A DNA stretch of 49,499 bases, from positions 1-49,499 of the forward strand of contig CAYJLD010000004.1 of the NCBI GenBank assembly GCA_964371195.1. The letters run 5' to 3'. The notes under the pieces are model-generated. The model had not been told where the DNA came from. It searched no databases and saw only the letters and a program-made list of their open reading frames with translations. Below, in pieces: positions 33,367 to 41,231 of this stretch. The translations under genes were made by a program, and so were the position numbers. This DNA is from CAYJAD01 sp964371195. GTDB taxonomy: Bacteria > Desulfobacterota > Desulfovibrionia > Desulfovibrionales > Desulfovibrionaceae. Every line of letters begins with the position of its first letter. The stretch's first letter is position 1.

Positions 33367-34794
33367 TTACTCCACAACAGTTATGCCTAGCTGCCTAGCT
33401 TTACGCACCACACTAGATTGACTAATACCAAGTATTTTAGCTGCTTTATGTGTACTACCTGTTTGCACCAAAGCTTGACGTATCATATTACGCTCAACAT
33501 TTTTTACAGCTTCTTTAAGCCCACCAAACTCTTCATCCCCATGATAATGTTCTTTTAGAGAAGTTAAATTCAAAATATGTGGTGGTAAATCTGAAATATT
33601 TATAATATTGCCTTCGGCCATCACAACTAAAAACTCAACACAAGCTTTTAGCTCTCGCACATTACCTGGCCAATTATGCGCAGCAAAACAACGCAAAACC
33701 TTAGGTGAAAAAGTCTTACTTTGCCCGTTCTTGCGACATGCTTTTTCTAAAAAAGTAAAAGCTAGTTCAGCTATATCCTCAGCGTGTTCACGTAAGGGAG
33801 GAATGGTAACATTAAGAAAATTTAAACGATAATAAAGATCTTCGCGAAATTCTCCAGACTTTACCATCTTATCTAAAGGCTTATTAGTGGCTGCAACAAT
33901 ACGTACATCCACCTTTATAGTTTTTTCTCCACCTACCTTGTGAAACATTTGATTATCTAATACATGCAAAAGCTTAGCTTGCATGTTGAGTGGCAACTCC
34001 CCCACTTCATCAAGAAGCAATGTGCCCTTATCTGCCAATTCAAAATAGCCCTTTTTACCACTAAGATTGGCTCCTGAAAAAGCGCCTTTTTCATAACCAA
34101 ACAATTCTGATTCAAGCAAAGTATGCGGAATTGCAGCACAATTCACCGTAATGAAGGGGAATTTACTTCTAGGACTTTGCTTGTGAATGTAGGAGGCAGC
34201 AAGAGTTTTACCAGTACCAGTCTCGCCAAACAATAATACCCCAGAGGGAGATTTAGCTGCTCTTTTAAGATCATGTACGCATTGATACATTAGTTTGCTG
34301 TTTGCTACAATATCAGAAGGAGTATCTTCTTGAATATTACGTAGTTGACCACGATAGCTGCGTACTTCCATTTCAGCTTCAACCAATCTTCTTTGCAACT
34401 CTTCAAGTTCAGTCATATCTCGAATAGACGCAACCACCCGCCATACTTCACCCTTAGCATTAAAAATGGGCGTGCTTGTATTAAGGCATCGCGTACCACA
34501 AGCATAATCATCGAACATAGTTACAACTTTTTTTTGCTTAAGGGCTGAAAGTGTAACAGCAGAAGAAAAAGCTCCCTCGGTGATTGGATCTGTCACATGC
34601 TTACCAATCACTTCACTAGGTTCAATATTAGCTATGCGTTTCATAGCTTTATTCACATGTAGGGTCATTCCTTGATTATCAATAACCCATATACCATCAT
34701 GCATAGAGTCAAGAATCGCTTGTAATTCCTTGTGACAAAGTGAAAACATTTCAGCACTTAAGGATATATTTTTATTATTTTTTTGCGCGCTCAT
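33367..34794 (-). CDS. Sigma-54-dependent activator (PAS-AAA-HTH), probable taurine-pathway regulator
   Basis: A 475-residue enhancer-binding protein. Order: PAS sensor domain (about 22-130, LQAILDSMHDGIWVIDNQGMTLHVNKAMKRIANIEP), a short coiled linker (131-160), AAA+ domain with Walker A GETGTGKT (190-197), the sigma-54-contacting loop GAFSGA (237-242) and Walker B LLLDEVGEL, and a Fis-type HTH at the C-terminus (THKAAKILGISQSSVVRKARQLG). It is transcribed away from xsc and toward tpa, in the middle of the taurine genes. Candidate binding sites lie upstream of xsc and ald. The signal (taurine or sulfoacetaldehyde) is inferred; the PAS ligand cannot be told. Confidence 0.88.
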   Translation of the reverse strand: MSAQKNNKNISLSAEMFSLCHKELQAILDSMHDGIWVIDNQGMTLHVNKAMKRIANIEPSEVIGKHVTDPITEGAFSSAVTLSALKQKKVVTMFDDYACGTRCLNTSTPIFNAKGEVWRVVASIRDMTELEELQRRLVEAEMEVRSYRGQLRNIQEDTPSDIVANSKLMYQCVHDLKRAAKSPSGVLLFGETGTGKTLAASYIHKQSPRSKFPFITVNCAAIPHTLLESELFGYEKGAFSGANLSGKKGYFELADKGTLLLDEVGELPLNMQAKLLHVLDNQMFHKVGGEKTIKVDVRIVAATNKPLDKMVKSGEFREDLYYRLNFLNVTIPPLREHAEDIAELAFTFLEKACRKNGQSKTFSPKVLRCFAAHNWPGNVRELKACVEFLVVMAEGNIINISDLPPHILNLTSLKEHYHGDEEFGGLKEAVKNVERNMIRQALVQTGSTHKAAKILGISQSSVVRKARQLGITVVE

Positions 34795-34832
34795 TTCTTA
34801 AAAATTACTCCCACTACTCTGATAAAATAAGA

Positions 34833-34852
34833 TTGATGCACTATTGCATCAA
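34833..34852. promoter_or_regulatory. Perfect 20-bp dyad between the activator gene and xsc
   Basis: TTGATGCA-CTAT-TGCATCAA, both halves exact. It lies 38 bases from the activator's start codon and about 105 bases upstream of the candidate xsc -24 element, so it could serve both activation of xsc and autoregulation. The same right half appears before ald. Confidence 0.6.
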
Positions 34853-34872
34853 ATAGCATTTTCAATGCTATT
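34852..34872. promoter_or_regulatory. Second inverted repeat in the xsc control region
   Basis: AATAGCAT-TTTCA-ATGCTATT, 8-bp perfect arms, directly abutting the previous dyad and sharing its GCAT core. A further half-site TTTTTGCATC lies at 34883-34892. Probably more binding positions for the same activator. Confidence 0.4.
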
Positions 34873-34957
34873 GAGCAAGTTGTTTTTGCATCGTTTTTTT
34901 GATTTAATAAGCTCAGCTACAAACTAAATGTCTATTAATATTTCATAACTTTATATT

Positions 34958-34973
34958 AGGCATGCTTTGTGCT
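34958..34973 (+). promoter_or_regulatory. Candidate sigma-54 promoter of xsc
   Basis: AGGCATGCTTTGTGCT has GG and GC 12 bases apart as in TGGCAC-N5-TTGCW. It is 47 bases before the xsc start, and shows the same A-for-T and G-for-T differences as the ald promoter, which makes both more believable. Confidence 0.55.
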
Positions 34974-35019
34974 TAACAGAACAAGACATCTAAATGTTAT
35001 TTTAAACTCGGAGGATACA

Positions 35020-36759
35020 ATGCCTAAAATGACACCTAGTGAGGGTATGGTAGAGGTTTTAGTACAAGAAGGAGTAAATCACGTTAGTGGTATTCTTGGC
35101 TCAGCCTTTATGGATATGTTAGACCTTTTCCCAGCTGCGGGAATTGACTTCATCTCTGTTCGTCATGAACAAACTGCAGGACATATGGAAGACGCCTATT
35201 GCCGTCTTACTGGTCAGTGCGGTGTTGTCATAGGCCAAAATGGCCCTGGCATCACAAACTATGTTACCGCTGTAGCAACTGCTAACATGGCCCATACTCC
35301 TATGGTTGTAGTATCACCAAGTGCTGGTACTATTTCTGTTGGTTGGGATGGCTTCCAAGAATGCGATACATGGAATCTATTTAAGCCCATAACCAAGGCT
35401 TCCTTACGTGTACCACATCCTAAACGTGCAGCTGACATCATGCGTACAGCTTTCCGCATTGCTTATGCTGAGCGTGGCCCAGTTCTTGTGGACATTCCAC
35501 GTGACTATTTCTATGGTGAACTTGACGAGGAAATTTTACATCCTTCTCAATACCGTGTTGCTCCTGGTGGCATTGGTAATCCTGCACAATTTGCTGCAGC
35601 CGTAGAAGTATTAAAAAATGCTAAAAATCCTGTAATCGTTTCTGGACGTGGTGTTGTTGATACTGATTGTATTGAAACAGTTAAAGCCCTTGCTGAATGG
35701 CTTGGTGCTCCTGTTGCTACAACATACTTACATAATGATGCATACCCTTGTGACCATCCATTATGGACTGGCCCCATTGGCTACATGGGTTCTAAAGCAG
35801 CCATGCGTATCTTACAAAAGGCTGACGTTATTTTGGCCATTGGTACTCGTTTGTCCTACTTTGGTACATTACCTCAGTACGATATTAACTACTTCCCCAA
35901 AACTGCCAAAATTGTACAAATTGATATTAATCCTCGTCATATTGCTAAGACTCACCCTGTGGCTGTGGGCCTATGCGCCGATGCTAAGGACGCTTCAGAA
36001 GAGCTATTTGCTCGCTTGCGTGAAAGTGTTGCAGCTAAGAGTGATTTAACTCCTGTGTACAACATGGTTAAAGAAGAACTTGCAGACTGGTACAAAGAAA
36101 TTAGCCTAATCGCTGATGAACCAACTGAGCCAGGTCGTATGCATCCACGCAAAGCTTTGGAAGTTGTTGGTAAGTTTGTTACTGACACCAACGCCATTGC
36201 TACCACCGATATTGGTAATACTTCATCCACAGCCAATAGTTACCTTCGCTTCAAAAATCCTAAGCGTTCAGTAGCTACTTTAACATTTGGTAACACTGGT
36301 TTTGCATATCAAGCTGGTCTTGGTGCTCAACTTGCTTGCCCTGAAGATGTAGTTGTTTCTATTGTTGGTGACGGAGCTTGGGGTATGAGTCTTTTTGAAG
36401 TGCCAACAGCCTGCCAATACAACCTACCTGTTATTGCCACTGTTTATAACAACGGTGCATGGTGCGCTGAAAAGAAAAATCAAATTGATTTTTATAATAA
36501 CCGCTTTGTTGGTGCTGACATTTGGTCCAAGTCATATGCTAAAATTGCAGAAGCCATGGGTGCTGACGGATATACCGTAAACACTCAAAGCGACTTAGCC
36601 AATGCTCTTGAAACAGCTCAAAAAAATCGTAGACCAGCAGTTATTGAAATTATGACTGATGGCTGGAAGCTTGCGCCGCCTTTCCGTCGCGATGCTCTGG
36701 CACTGCCGACAAGGCACTTGCCAAAATATGCACACCTTGACGCAAAGAACTTCAAATAG
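35020..36759 (+). CDS. xsc: Sulfoacetaldehyde acetyltransferase
   Basis: A 579-residue thiamine-diphosphate enzyme: sulfoacetaldehyde + phosphate to acetyl phosphate + sulfite. Seen: MPKMTPSEGMVEVLVQEGVNHVSGILG, the catalytic glutamate region SVRHEQTAGHMEDAYCRLTG, GQNGPGITNYVTAVATANMAHTPMVVVSPSAGT, and the TPP motif VGDGAWGMSLFEVPTACQYNLPVIATVYNNGAW. The start at 35020 has GGAGGA upstream; an in-frame ATG-like extension to 34969 overlaps the promoter and is rejected. No phosphotransacetylase gene is next to it. This enzyme makes the sulfite that would feed DsrAB-DsrC. Confidence 0.96.
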   Translation: MPKMTPSEGMVEVLVQEGVNHVSGILGSAFMDMLDLFPAAGIDFISVRHEQTAGHMEDAYCRLTGQCGVVIGQNGPGITNYVTAVATANMAHTPMVVVSPSAGTISVGWDGFQECDTWNLFKPITKASLRVPHPKRAADIMRTAFRIAYAERGPVLVDIPRDYFYGELDEEILHPSQYRVAPGGIGNPAQFAAAVEVLKNAKNPVIVSGRGVVDTDCIETVKALAEWLGAPVATTYLHNDAYPCDHPLWTGPIGYMGSKAAMRILQKADVILAIGTRLSYFGTLPQYDINYFPKTAKIVQIDINPRHIAKTHPVAVGLCADAKDASEELFARLRESVAAKSDLTPVYNMVKEELADWYKEISLIADEPTEPGRMHPRKALEVVGKFVTDTNAIATTDIGNTSSTANSYLRFKNPKRSVATLTFGNTGFAYQAGLGAQLACPEDVVVSIVGDGAWGMSLFEVPTACQYNLPVIATVYNNGAWCAEKKNQIDFYNNRFVGADIWSKSYAKIAEAMGADGYTVNTQSDLANALETAQKNRRPAVIEIMTDGWKLAPPFRRDALALPTRHLPKYAHLDAKNFK

Positions 36760-36765
36760 TAAATT

Positions 36766-36801
36766 AAAGCGCACCGGATATAATTCGGTGCGCTTTCGTT
36801 T
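36766..36801 (+). terminator. Terminator of xsc
   Basis: Stem AAAGCGCACCG / CGGTGCGCTTT (11 bp) followed by CGTTTTG, six bases beyond the xsc stop. It separates xsc from the transporter genes. Confidence 0.85.
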
Positions 36802-36856
36802 TGATAATTGAAATTGATTTCACGCCTCTTTGCTCACTATAACCAAGAGGGTAGTC

Positions 36857-37405
36857 ATGCTGAAAAAAGCTATCTTGGCCTTTTTAGATCATTTTGAAAG
36901 TTATATATGCCAATTTCTTTTGGTATTTTTTGTTATCACCATTTTTATGCAAATCATTTTGCGTTCACTAAATAGCTCACTACATTGGACTGAAGAAATA
37001 GCTCGCTTTGCCTTTATTTGGTTCATTCTATTCGGGGCCTCATATGCCGCAAGGCTTTCAGCTCTTAATAGAGTTACCATGCAATTTGCTAAATTTCCCC
37101 CCATTGTAGGTACTGTATGCATTCTTATTGGTGATATTTTCTGGTTGGCATTTTGCCTTGTGATGGCTTGGCATGGTTATCTCTCCATAGTTGATTTAGC
37201 AGAATTCCCCTACTATACCGCAGCCCTTGATTGGAACTTAGCACATGTATACCTTGTATTCCCCATAAGTTTTACTCTTATGGCCATTCGCATCATACAG
37301 GTAAACTTCATAAAGTTTGTGTTAAAACAAGAAATTGAAGACCCAGACCAGGCTGCTATTGAAGAAAGTAAGCATGCCCTAGCAGAATCGGAGCAAGGCC
37401 TATGA
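36857..37405 (+). CDS. TRAP transporter small membrane subunit (DctQ family)
   Basis: A 182-residue protein with four membrane segments (about 14-36, 48-64, 84-104 and 125-148), the layout of DctQ/TauL-type subunits. The motif SSLHWTEEIARFAFIWFILFGASYAARLSALNRVTM is typical. The start at 36857 has AGAGGG upstream. Its stop overlaps the next gene's start by four bases (ATGA), so the pair is translationally coupled. With the following subunit and the binding protein it forms a sodium-driven importer; taurine as cargo is inferred from the neighbouring xsc-tpa-ald. Confidence 0.9.
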   Translation: MLKKAILAFLDHFESYICQFLLVFFVITIFMQIILRSLNSSLHWTEEIARFAFIWFILFGASYAARLSALNRVTMQFAKFPPIVGTVCILIGDIFWLAFCLVMAWHGYLSIVDLAEFPYYTAALDWNLAHVYLVFPISFTLMAIRIIQVNFIKFVLKQEIEDPDQAAIEESKHALAESEQGL

Positions 37406-38718
37406 TACCTGATTTAACCTCTGTACAAGTTGCACAAATATTATTTATTTCGTTTAGCATATTATTAATTATTGGCACACCCATCATGGTGGCTCTTGGC
37501 GTGTCTGCCATGCTCTGCTTTGTAGTAGTGGGCACAGACCTTAATAATATGATTCAAATGGCTTTTTCTTCTTTAACTTCATTTCCACTCATGGCTTTAC
37601 CCTGCTTTGTGCTGGCAGGGGCACTTATGGAAACGTCTGGCATGTCTAGGCGGCTTGTACACATAGCAGAAAATATTGTAGGCCCAATTCCCGGTGGTCT
37701 TGCTGTGTCTACTGCTCTAGCTTGCGTATTTTTTGGCGCCATTTCCGGTTCTGGACCTGCTACTACAGCAGCTGTTGGTATGCTCATGATACCTGCCATG
37801 ATGCGGCGCGGTTATAACTCTGGCTATGCTGCGGCAACCACTGCTACTGCTGGTGGTGTTGGCATTGTTATTCCACCAAGTATTCCCATGGTTATTTACG
37901 GTGTTGCTGGTCAACAGTCTATTACCAAAATGTTTATGGGTGGCATTGTGCCTGGTATTTTAATTGCCGTAGGCCTAAGCCTTGTACACGTTTTTTTATG
38001 TCGCAATTTGCAAACTACTGGCACTTTGCCTTGGTCTTTTGCAGCCCTTGCCAAATCCTTTAAGGAAGGTTTTTGGTCGCTTTTAGCACCACTCATTATT
38101 CTTGGTGGCATCTATGCCGGATTTTTTACCCCCACAGAAGCAGCAGTTGTAGCAATTTTTTACACGGTATTTGTGGGAGTTTTTATTCACCGTGAGCTCA
38201 AATTTAAAAGCCTCATGAGCTGCTTGCGCACCACATCTTGGCTCACAGGACGTGTGCTTGTGCTTGTATTTACAGCCTATGCTTTTGGTCGCATTCTAAC
38301 TGAATATCGTATACCCATTGAAATCGCCAACTGGATTTTAGGGTTCACTGAAAATGTCCACGTGGTATGGGCATTTGTAGTAGTCTTATTACTATTCCTT
38401 GGCATGTTCATGGAAACATTGGCAATTATCTTGCTCGTTACTCCAGTATTACTACCTGTTATGGTAAGCTATGGAGTGGATCCCATTCACTTTGGAGTTA
38501 TATTGGTATGCTGCTGCGGGGTTGGTTTTTCAAGTCCTCCTCTTGGCGAAAACATTTTTATTGCCTCTGGTATTTCACAGGCAAGCCTTGAGGAAGTCGC
38601 GTTTAAAGCTCTTCCTATGATGTTTATTAATATTATGGTAATTGTGCTCTTAGTGCTCTTCCCCGACCTTGTTTTATGGCTTCCTAGTTTGACTATGCCT
38701 GGAGTTAATGCTATGTAG
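37402..38718 (+). CDS. TRAP transporter large permease (DctM family)
   Basis: A 438-residue, about 12-helix permease, the transport channel of the TRAP system. Family signatures: FVLAGALMETSGMSRRLVHIAENIVGPIPGGLAVSTALACVFFGAISGSGPATTAAVG, GGVGIVIPPSIPMVIYG, FFTPTEAAVVAIFYTVFVG, and GFSSPPLGENIFIASGIS. Length is typical. It is coupled to the small subunit and lies about 175 bases before the binding-protein gene. Confidence 0.95.
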   Translation: MIPDLTSVQVAQILFISFSILLIIGTPIMVALGVSAMLCFVVVGTDLNNMIQMAFSSLTSFPLMALPCFVLAGALMETSGMSRRLVHIAENIVGPIPGGLAVSTALACVFFGAISGSGPATTAAVGMLMIPAMMRRGYNSGYAAATTATAGGVGIVIPPSIPMVIYGVAGQQSITKMFMGGIVPGILIAVGLSLVHVFLCRNLQTTGTLPWSFAALAKSFKEGFWSLLAPLIILGGIYAGFFTPTEAAVVAIFYTVFVGVFIHRELKFKSLMSCLRTTSWLTGRVLVLVFTAYAFGRILTEYRIPIEIANWILGFTENVHVVWAFVVVLLLFLGMFMETLAIILLVTPVLLPVMVSYGVDPIHFGVILVCCCGVGFSSPPLGENIFIASGISQASLEEVAFKALPMMFINIMVIVLLVLFPDLVLWLPSLTMPGVNAM

Positions 38719-38799
38719 TAAACAATGACCATAATAATAATCGTGGCATTACTGGCGATAAAAATACATATGTTGTACTTAACTATACGCCAAAAAAAT

Positions 38800-38824
38800 A
38801 ACCGTTATGAACGCGGTTTTGTTA
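38800..38824 (+). terminator. Weak hairpin between the TRAP permease and binding-protein genes
   Basis: AACCG / CGGTT with an 8-base loop, followed by TTGTT. If active it would partly end the permease transcript; the binding protein may have its own promoter in the 175-base gap. Confidence 0.35.
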
Positions 38825-38893
38825 GAGGAAACTTAAAAATTGCCACTGGCATTTTTGGGGTTTGATTTTTGTAACACTTTAAAAGGAGAATGT

Positions 38894-39901
38894 ATGAAGC
38901 GTTTACTCTTGCTTATGTTGGCATTTAGTTTGGTTTTCTTGGGCACTATTTCTGATGCCTCTGCTGCTAAAGTATTTAAAGTGGCTGTGGGAGACCCTGA
39001 AAACTCAGAACAAGGCGTTGCTGCCAAAGCTTTCAAAGCCTATATTGATAAAAATGCACCAGGCAAATATGATGTGCAACTATTTTTCTCAGGCGCTCTA
39101 GGTGATGAAACCGAAACCATACACAATGTGCGTGGCGGTACTCTTGATGCTTGTGTGGCAGGTATTGCAAACATGGTACCCTTTGCAAAAGAGCTTGGTG
39201 TACTTACCCTACCATATCTCTTTGATGATTTAGATCAAGTTGTTGCCGCAACTAAGGGCAAAGCTTCTGATCTTATGAATACATATGCCACAAAAGCTGG
39301 CTTCCGTGTTCTTACTTGGACCTATACTGACTTCCGCTATATTTCTAACTCCAAGCGCCCCATTAAAACAATGGCTGACCTTAAGGGCTTAAAATTCCGT
39401 GTACCTCAAAGTGCAGTTCTTTTAGCATCTTACAAAGCTTTTGGTGGTAGCCCAGTGCCTATCGCTTGGTCAGAAACCTTCACTTCCCTACAACAAGGTG
39501 TTGTGGACGGTCAATGCTATGGTTATATTGGTTTCCAAGCCATGAAGTTCCAAGAAGCTAACCAAAAATACATAAGCGAAGTACATTATACTTATCAATT
39601 ACAACCTCTTATAATCTCTGAGCGTGTATATAGAAAGTTATCTCCAGAAGATCAAAAGCTTATGGTTGCTGCTGGCATGTCCGCTCAGGATGCTGTTCTT
39701 CAATATCAAAAAGAAGAAGGTGGCAAAGCTAAGGCTGCCCTTATGAAGATGGGTGTTACCATTAACCAACTAGAAGACGAAGAAATGTGGAAAAAGGCCG
39801 CCTTGGAAAAAGTATGGCCTGAAATGGCAGAGTTTGTAGGTGGCAAGGACGCTATTAATGCTTTCTTACAAGCTGCTGGCAAACAACCTTGGAATCCCTA
39901 G
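38894..39901 (+). CDS. TRAP transporter solute-binding protein (DctP family)
   Basis: A 335-residue periplasmic receptor. Residues 1-24 (MKRLLLLMLAFSLVFLGTISDASA) are a signal peptide. Family marks are the opening VFKVAVGDPENSEQGVAAKAFKAYI, the arginine-bearing KGLKFRVPQSAVLLASYKAFGGSPVPIAWSETFTSLQQGVVDGQ (about 155-200), where DctP proteins bind the ligand's acidic group, and the long C-terminal helix. AAAGGAG precedes the start. In this context it probably binds taurine, but sequence alone does not fix the ligand. Confidence 0.9.
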   Translation: MKRLLLLMLAFSLVFLGTISDASAAKVFKVAVGDPENSEQGVAAKAFKAYIDKNAPGKYDVQLFFSGALGDETETIHNVRGGTLDACVAGIANMVPFAKELGVLTLPYLFDDLDQVVAATKGKASDLMNTYATKAGFRVLTWTYTDFRYISNSKRPIKTMADLKGLKFRVPQSAVLLASYKAFGGSPVPIAWSETFTSLQQGVVDGQCYGYIGFQAMKFQEANQKYISEVHYTYQLQPLIISERVYRKLSPEDQKLMVAAGMSAQDAVLQYQKEEGGKAKAALMKMGVTINQLEDEEMWKKAALEKVWPEMAEFVGGKDAINAFLQAAGKQPWNP

Positions 39902-39929
39902 TCTTAAACGATAAATATACCTAAACTTT

Positions 39930-39960
39930 GGGGGAAAGACTATGCGCTTTCCCCTTTTTC
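39930..39960 (+). terminator. Terminator of the TRAP binding-protein gene
   Basis: Stem GGGGAAAG / CTTTCCCC with an 8-base loop followed by TTTTTC, about 30 bases past the stop. Confidence 0.88.
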
Positions 39961-40020
39961 GTTACAAGAGTTATTTAAAAAAATTTAATATCACCACAAA
40001 TGATTTTTCAGCGATAATAT

Positions 40021-40095
40021 GCTGTTGCAATTAAAGTTTTTTGAAGGGGGTTTGTGGGAAGCTTTTGTCCACAAAAGTTTCCCACAAGAAACAAA
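40021..40095 (+). repeat. Dispersed hairpin repeat, family C, copy 2
   Basis: CTGTTGCAATTAAAGTTTTT, AAGGGGG, then a strong hairpin GTGGGAAgCTTTTGT / ACAAAAGtTTCCCAC. It is related to 17041-17110 on the other strand. After it (40112-40175) is a stretch weakly like the start of family A (AAAAACACGTTTCCAC). Both lie in the gap between converging genes. Confidence 0.5.
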
Positions 40096-40180
40096 GACTA
40101 AACAATTAATGCCAAAAAACACGTTTCCACATATTACGTTGCGGACTCAATAATCAAACTCTGACTTACTTTACAGCTCG

Positions 40181-40288
40181 CTAGTTACCAACTTCAACAC
40201 CTACTACAACTTCACCCTTGGGCTTCACTTCCAAGCCAGCACAACTAGTTAGGACAATCATTAGGCCAAGCATAAGAAGAAAGCGCAT
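40181..40288 (-). CDS. Tiny lipoprotein (35 residues)
   Basis: Sequence starts MRFLLMLGLMIVLTSCAGLEV and ends VGVEVGN. A signal peptide with lipobox LTSC predicts cleavage before Cys16, leaving a 20-residue lipidated peptide. GGGAG six bases upstream, made of the last codons of cysE, supports the start; the ATG is two bases after the cysE stop, so it is coupled to cysE. Function unknown. Short lipoproteins of this kind occur near LPS or lysis functions, but nothing here indicates that. Too short for standard gene thresholds. Confidence 0.7.
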   Translation of the reverse strand: MRFLLMLGLMIVLTSCAGLEVKPKGEVVVGVEVGN

Positions 40289-40290
40289 TA

Positions 40291-41214
40291 TTAACTCCCG
40301 TTATTTTGATGTTGGGTAGCGTGTTCTTGTAAGACGCGGGATTTAGGTGGTACAGAATCGGTAACCCATACATTACCTCCAATGATGGCACCTTCACCTA
40401 TGGTAATTCGCCCTAAAATTGTAGCACCAGCATAAACGGTAACATGATCTTCTAGGATGGGATGCCTTGCAATACCCTTAGTTAGTGTGCCATCGCTATC
40501 TTTTGGAAAGGATAATGCCCCAAGAGTTACACCTTGATAAAGCCTACAACCTCTGCCGATAATGCAGGTTTCTCCAATTACAACGCCGGTACCATGGTCA
40601 ATGAAGAATTCTTCTCCAATTTGGGCACCTGGGTGTATATCAATGCCAGTTTTTGAATGAGCCATTTCAGAAATAATGCGTGGTATTACAGGCACGCGCA
40701 ATTTATATAATTCATGGGCAATGCGATGATGGGTCATAGCCAATAAGGATGGGTAGCAAAAAATAGTCTCACCAGAGCTTGTGGCAGCAGGGTCCCCTTC
40801 ATAAGCTGCATTGGCGTCGGACGCTAATAAGCGGCGTATTTCTGGTAGGCATTGTAAAAATTTCAAAGCAGCTTTAGAAGCATCACTGCGGCAAACTGGA
40901 CAAGCATTCTTTTGACCTTGGGCGCAAGCAAAGCATGCTCCACAACGGATTTGTTCAGTTAGTAAATGATATATGGAATCCAAGTTGGCAGCTAGATGAT
41001 AACACATGGATTCACGCCGCACTTGAGACGTTCCAAAAAATCCTGGGAATAAAGCAGCTTGTAGACGTTGCATTATTTCTTCTAGGGATTTTAATGAAGG
41101 CATGGGGGCGTTGCGAGCCGGAGTATACCATACAGGGTCAAGCGATTTGGGTTCACAAAGCTCTTCTACAATGCGTTCTAAAACCGGTATATTTTGAGTG
41201 GATAATTTTTTCAT
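40291..41214 (-). CDS. cysE: Serine O-acetyltransferase
   Basis: A 307-residue enzyme making O-acetylserine, the cysteine precursor. The C-terminal half is the left-handed beta-helix: HHRIAHELYKL, GIDIHPGAQIGEEFFIDHGTGVVIGETCIIGRGCRLYQGVTLGA, then GATILGRITIGEGAIIGGNVWVTDSVPP. Before it (residues 91-108) is a cysteine cluster, CGACFAC...CPVC (Cys91, 94, 97, 105, 108), not part of the usual catalytic fold, which looks like a metal or Fe-S site. It follows leuB by 17 bases. The family is firm; the meaning of the cluster is unknown. Confidence 0.93.
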   Translation of the reverse strand: MKKLSTQNIPVLERIVEELCEPKSLDPVWYTPARNAPMPSLKSLEEIMQRLQAALFPGFFGTSQVRRESMCYHLAANLDSIYHLLTEQIRCGACFACAQGQKNACPVCRSDASKAALKFLQCLPEIRRLLASDANAAYEGDPAATSSGETIFCYPSLLAMTHHRIAHELYKLRVPVIPRIISEMAHSKTGIDIHPGAQIGEEFFIDHGTGVVIGETCIIGRGCRLYQGVTLGALSFPKDSDGTLTKGIARHPILEDHVTVYAGATILGRITIGEGAIIGGNVWVTDSVPPKSRVLQEHATQHQNNGS

Positions 41215-41231
41215 AAACTACCTATAAAGAG

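Noticed and set aside
36830..36857. TRAP-region sigma-54 promoter
   Set aside because: TTTGCTCAC before the small subunit resembles a -12 element, but no GG lies 12 bases upstream of its GC, so the match fails.
40112..40175. Fourth family A repeat copy
   Set aside because: Only about 16 bases (AAAAACACGTTTCCAC) match well; the rest is too diverged to call, so it is mentioned only as a possible remnant.
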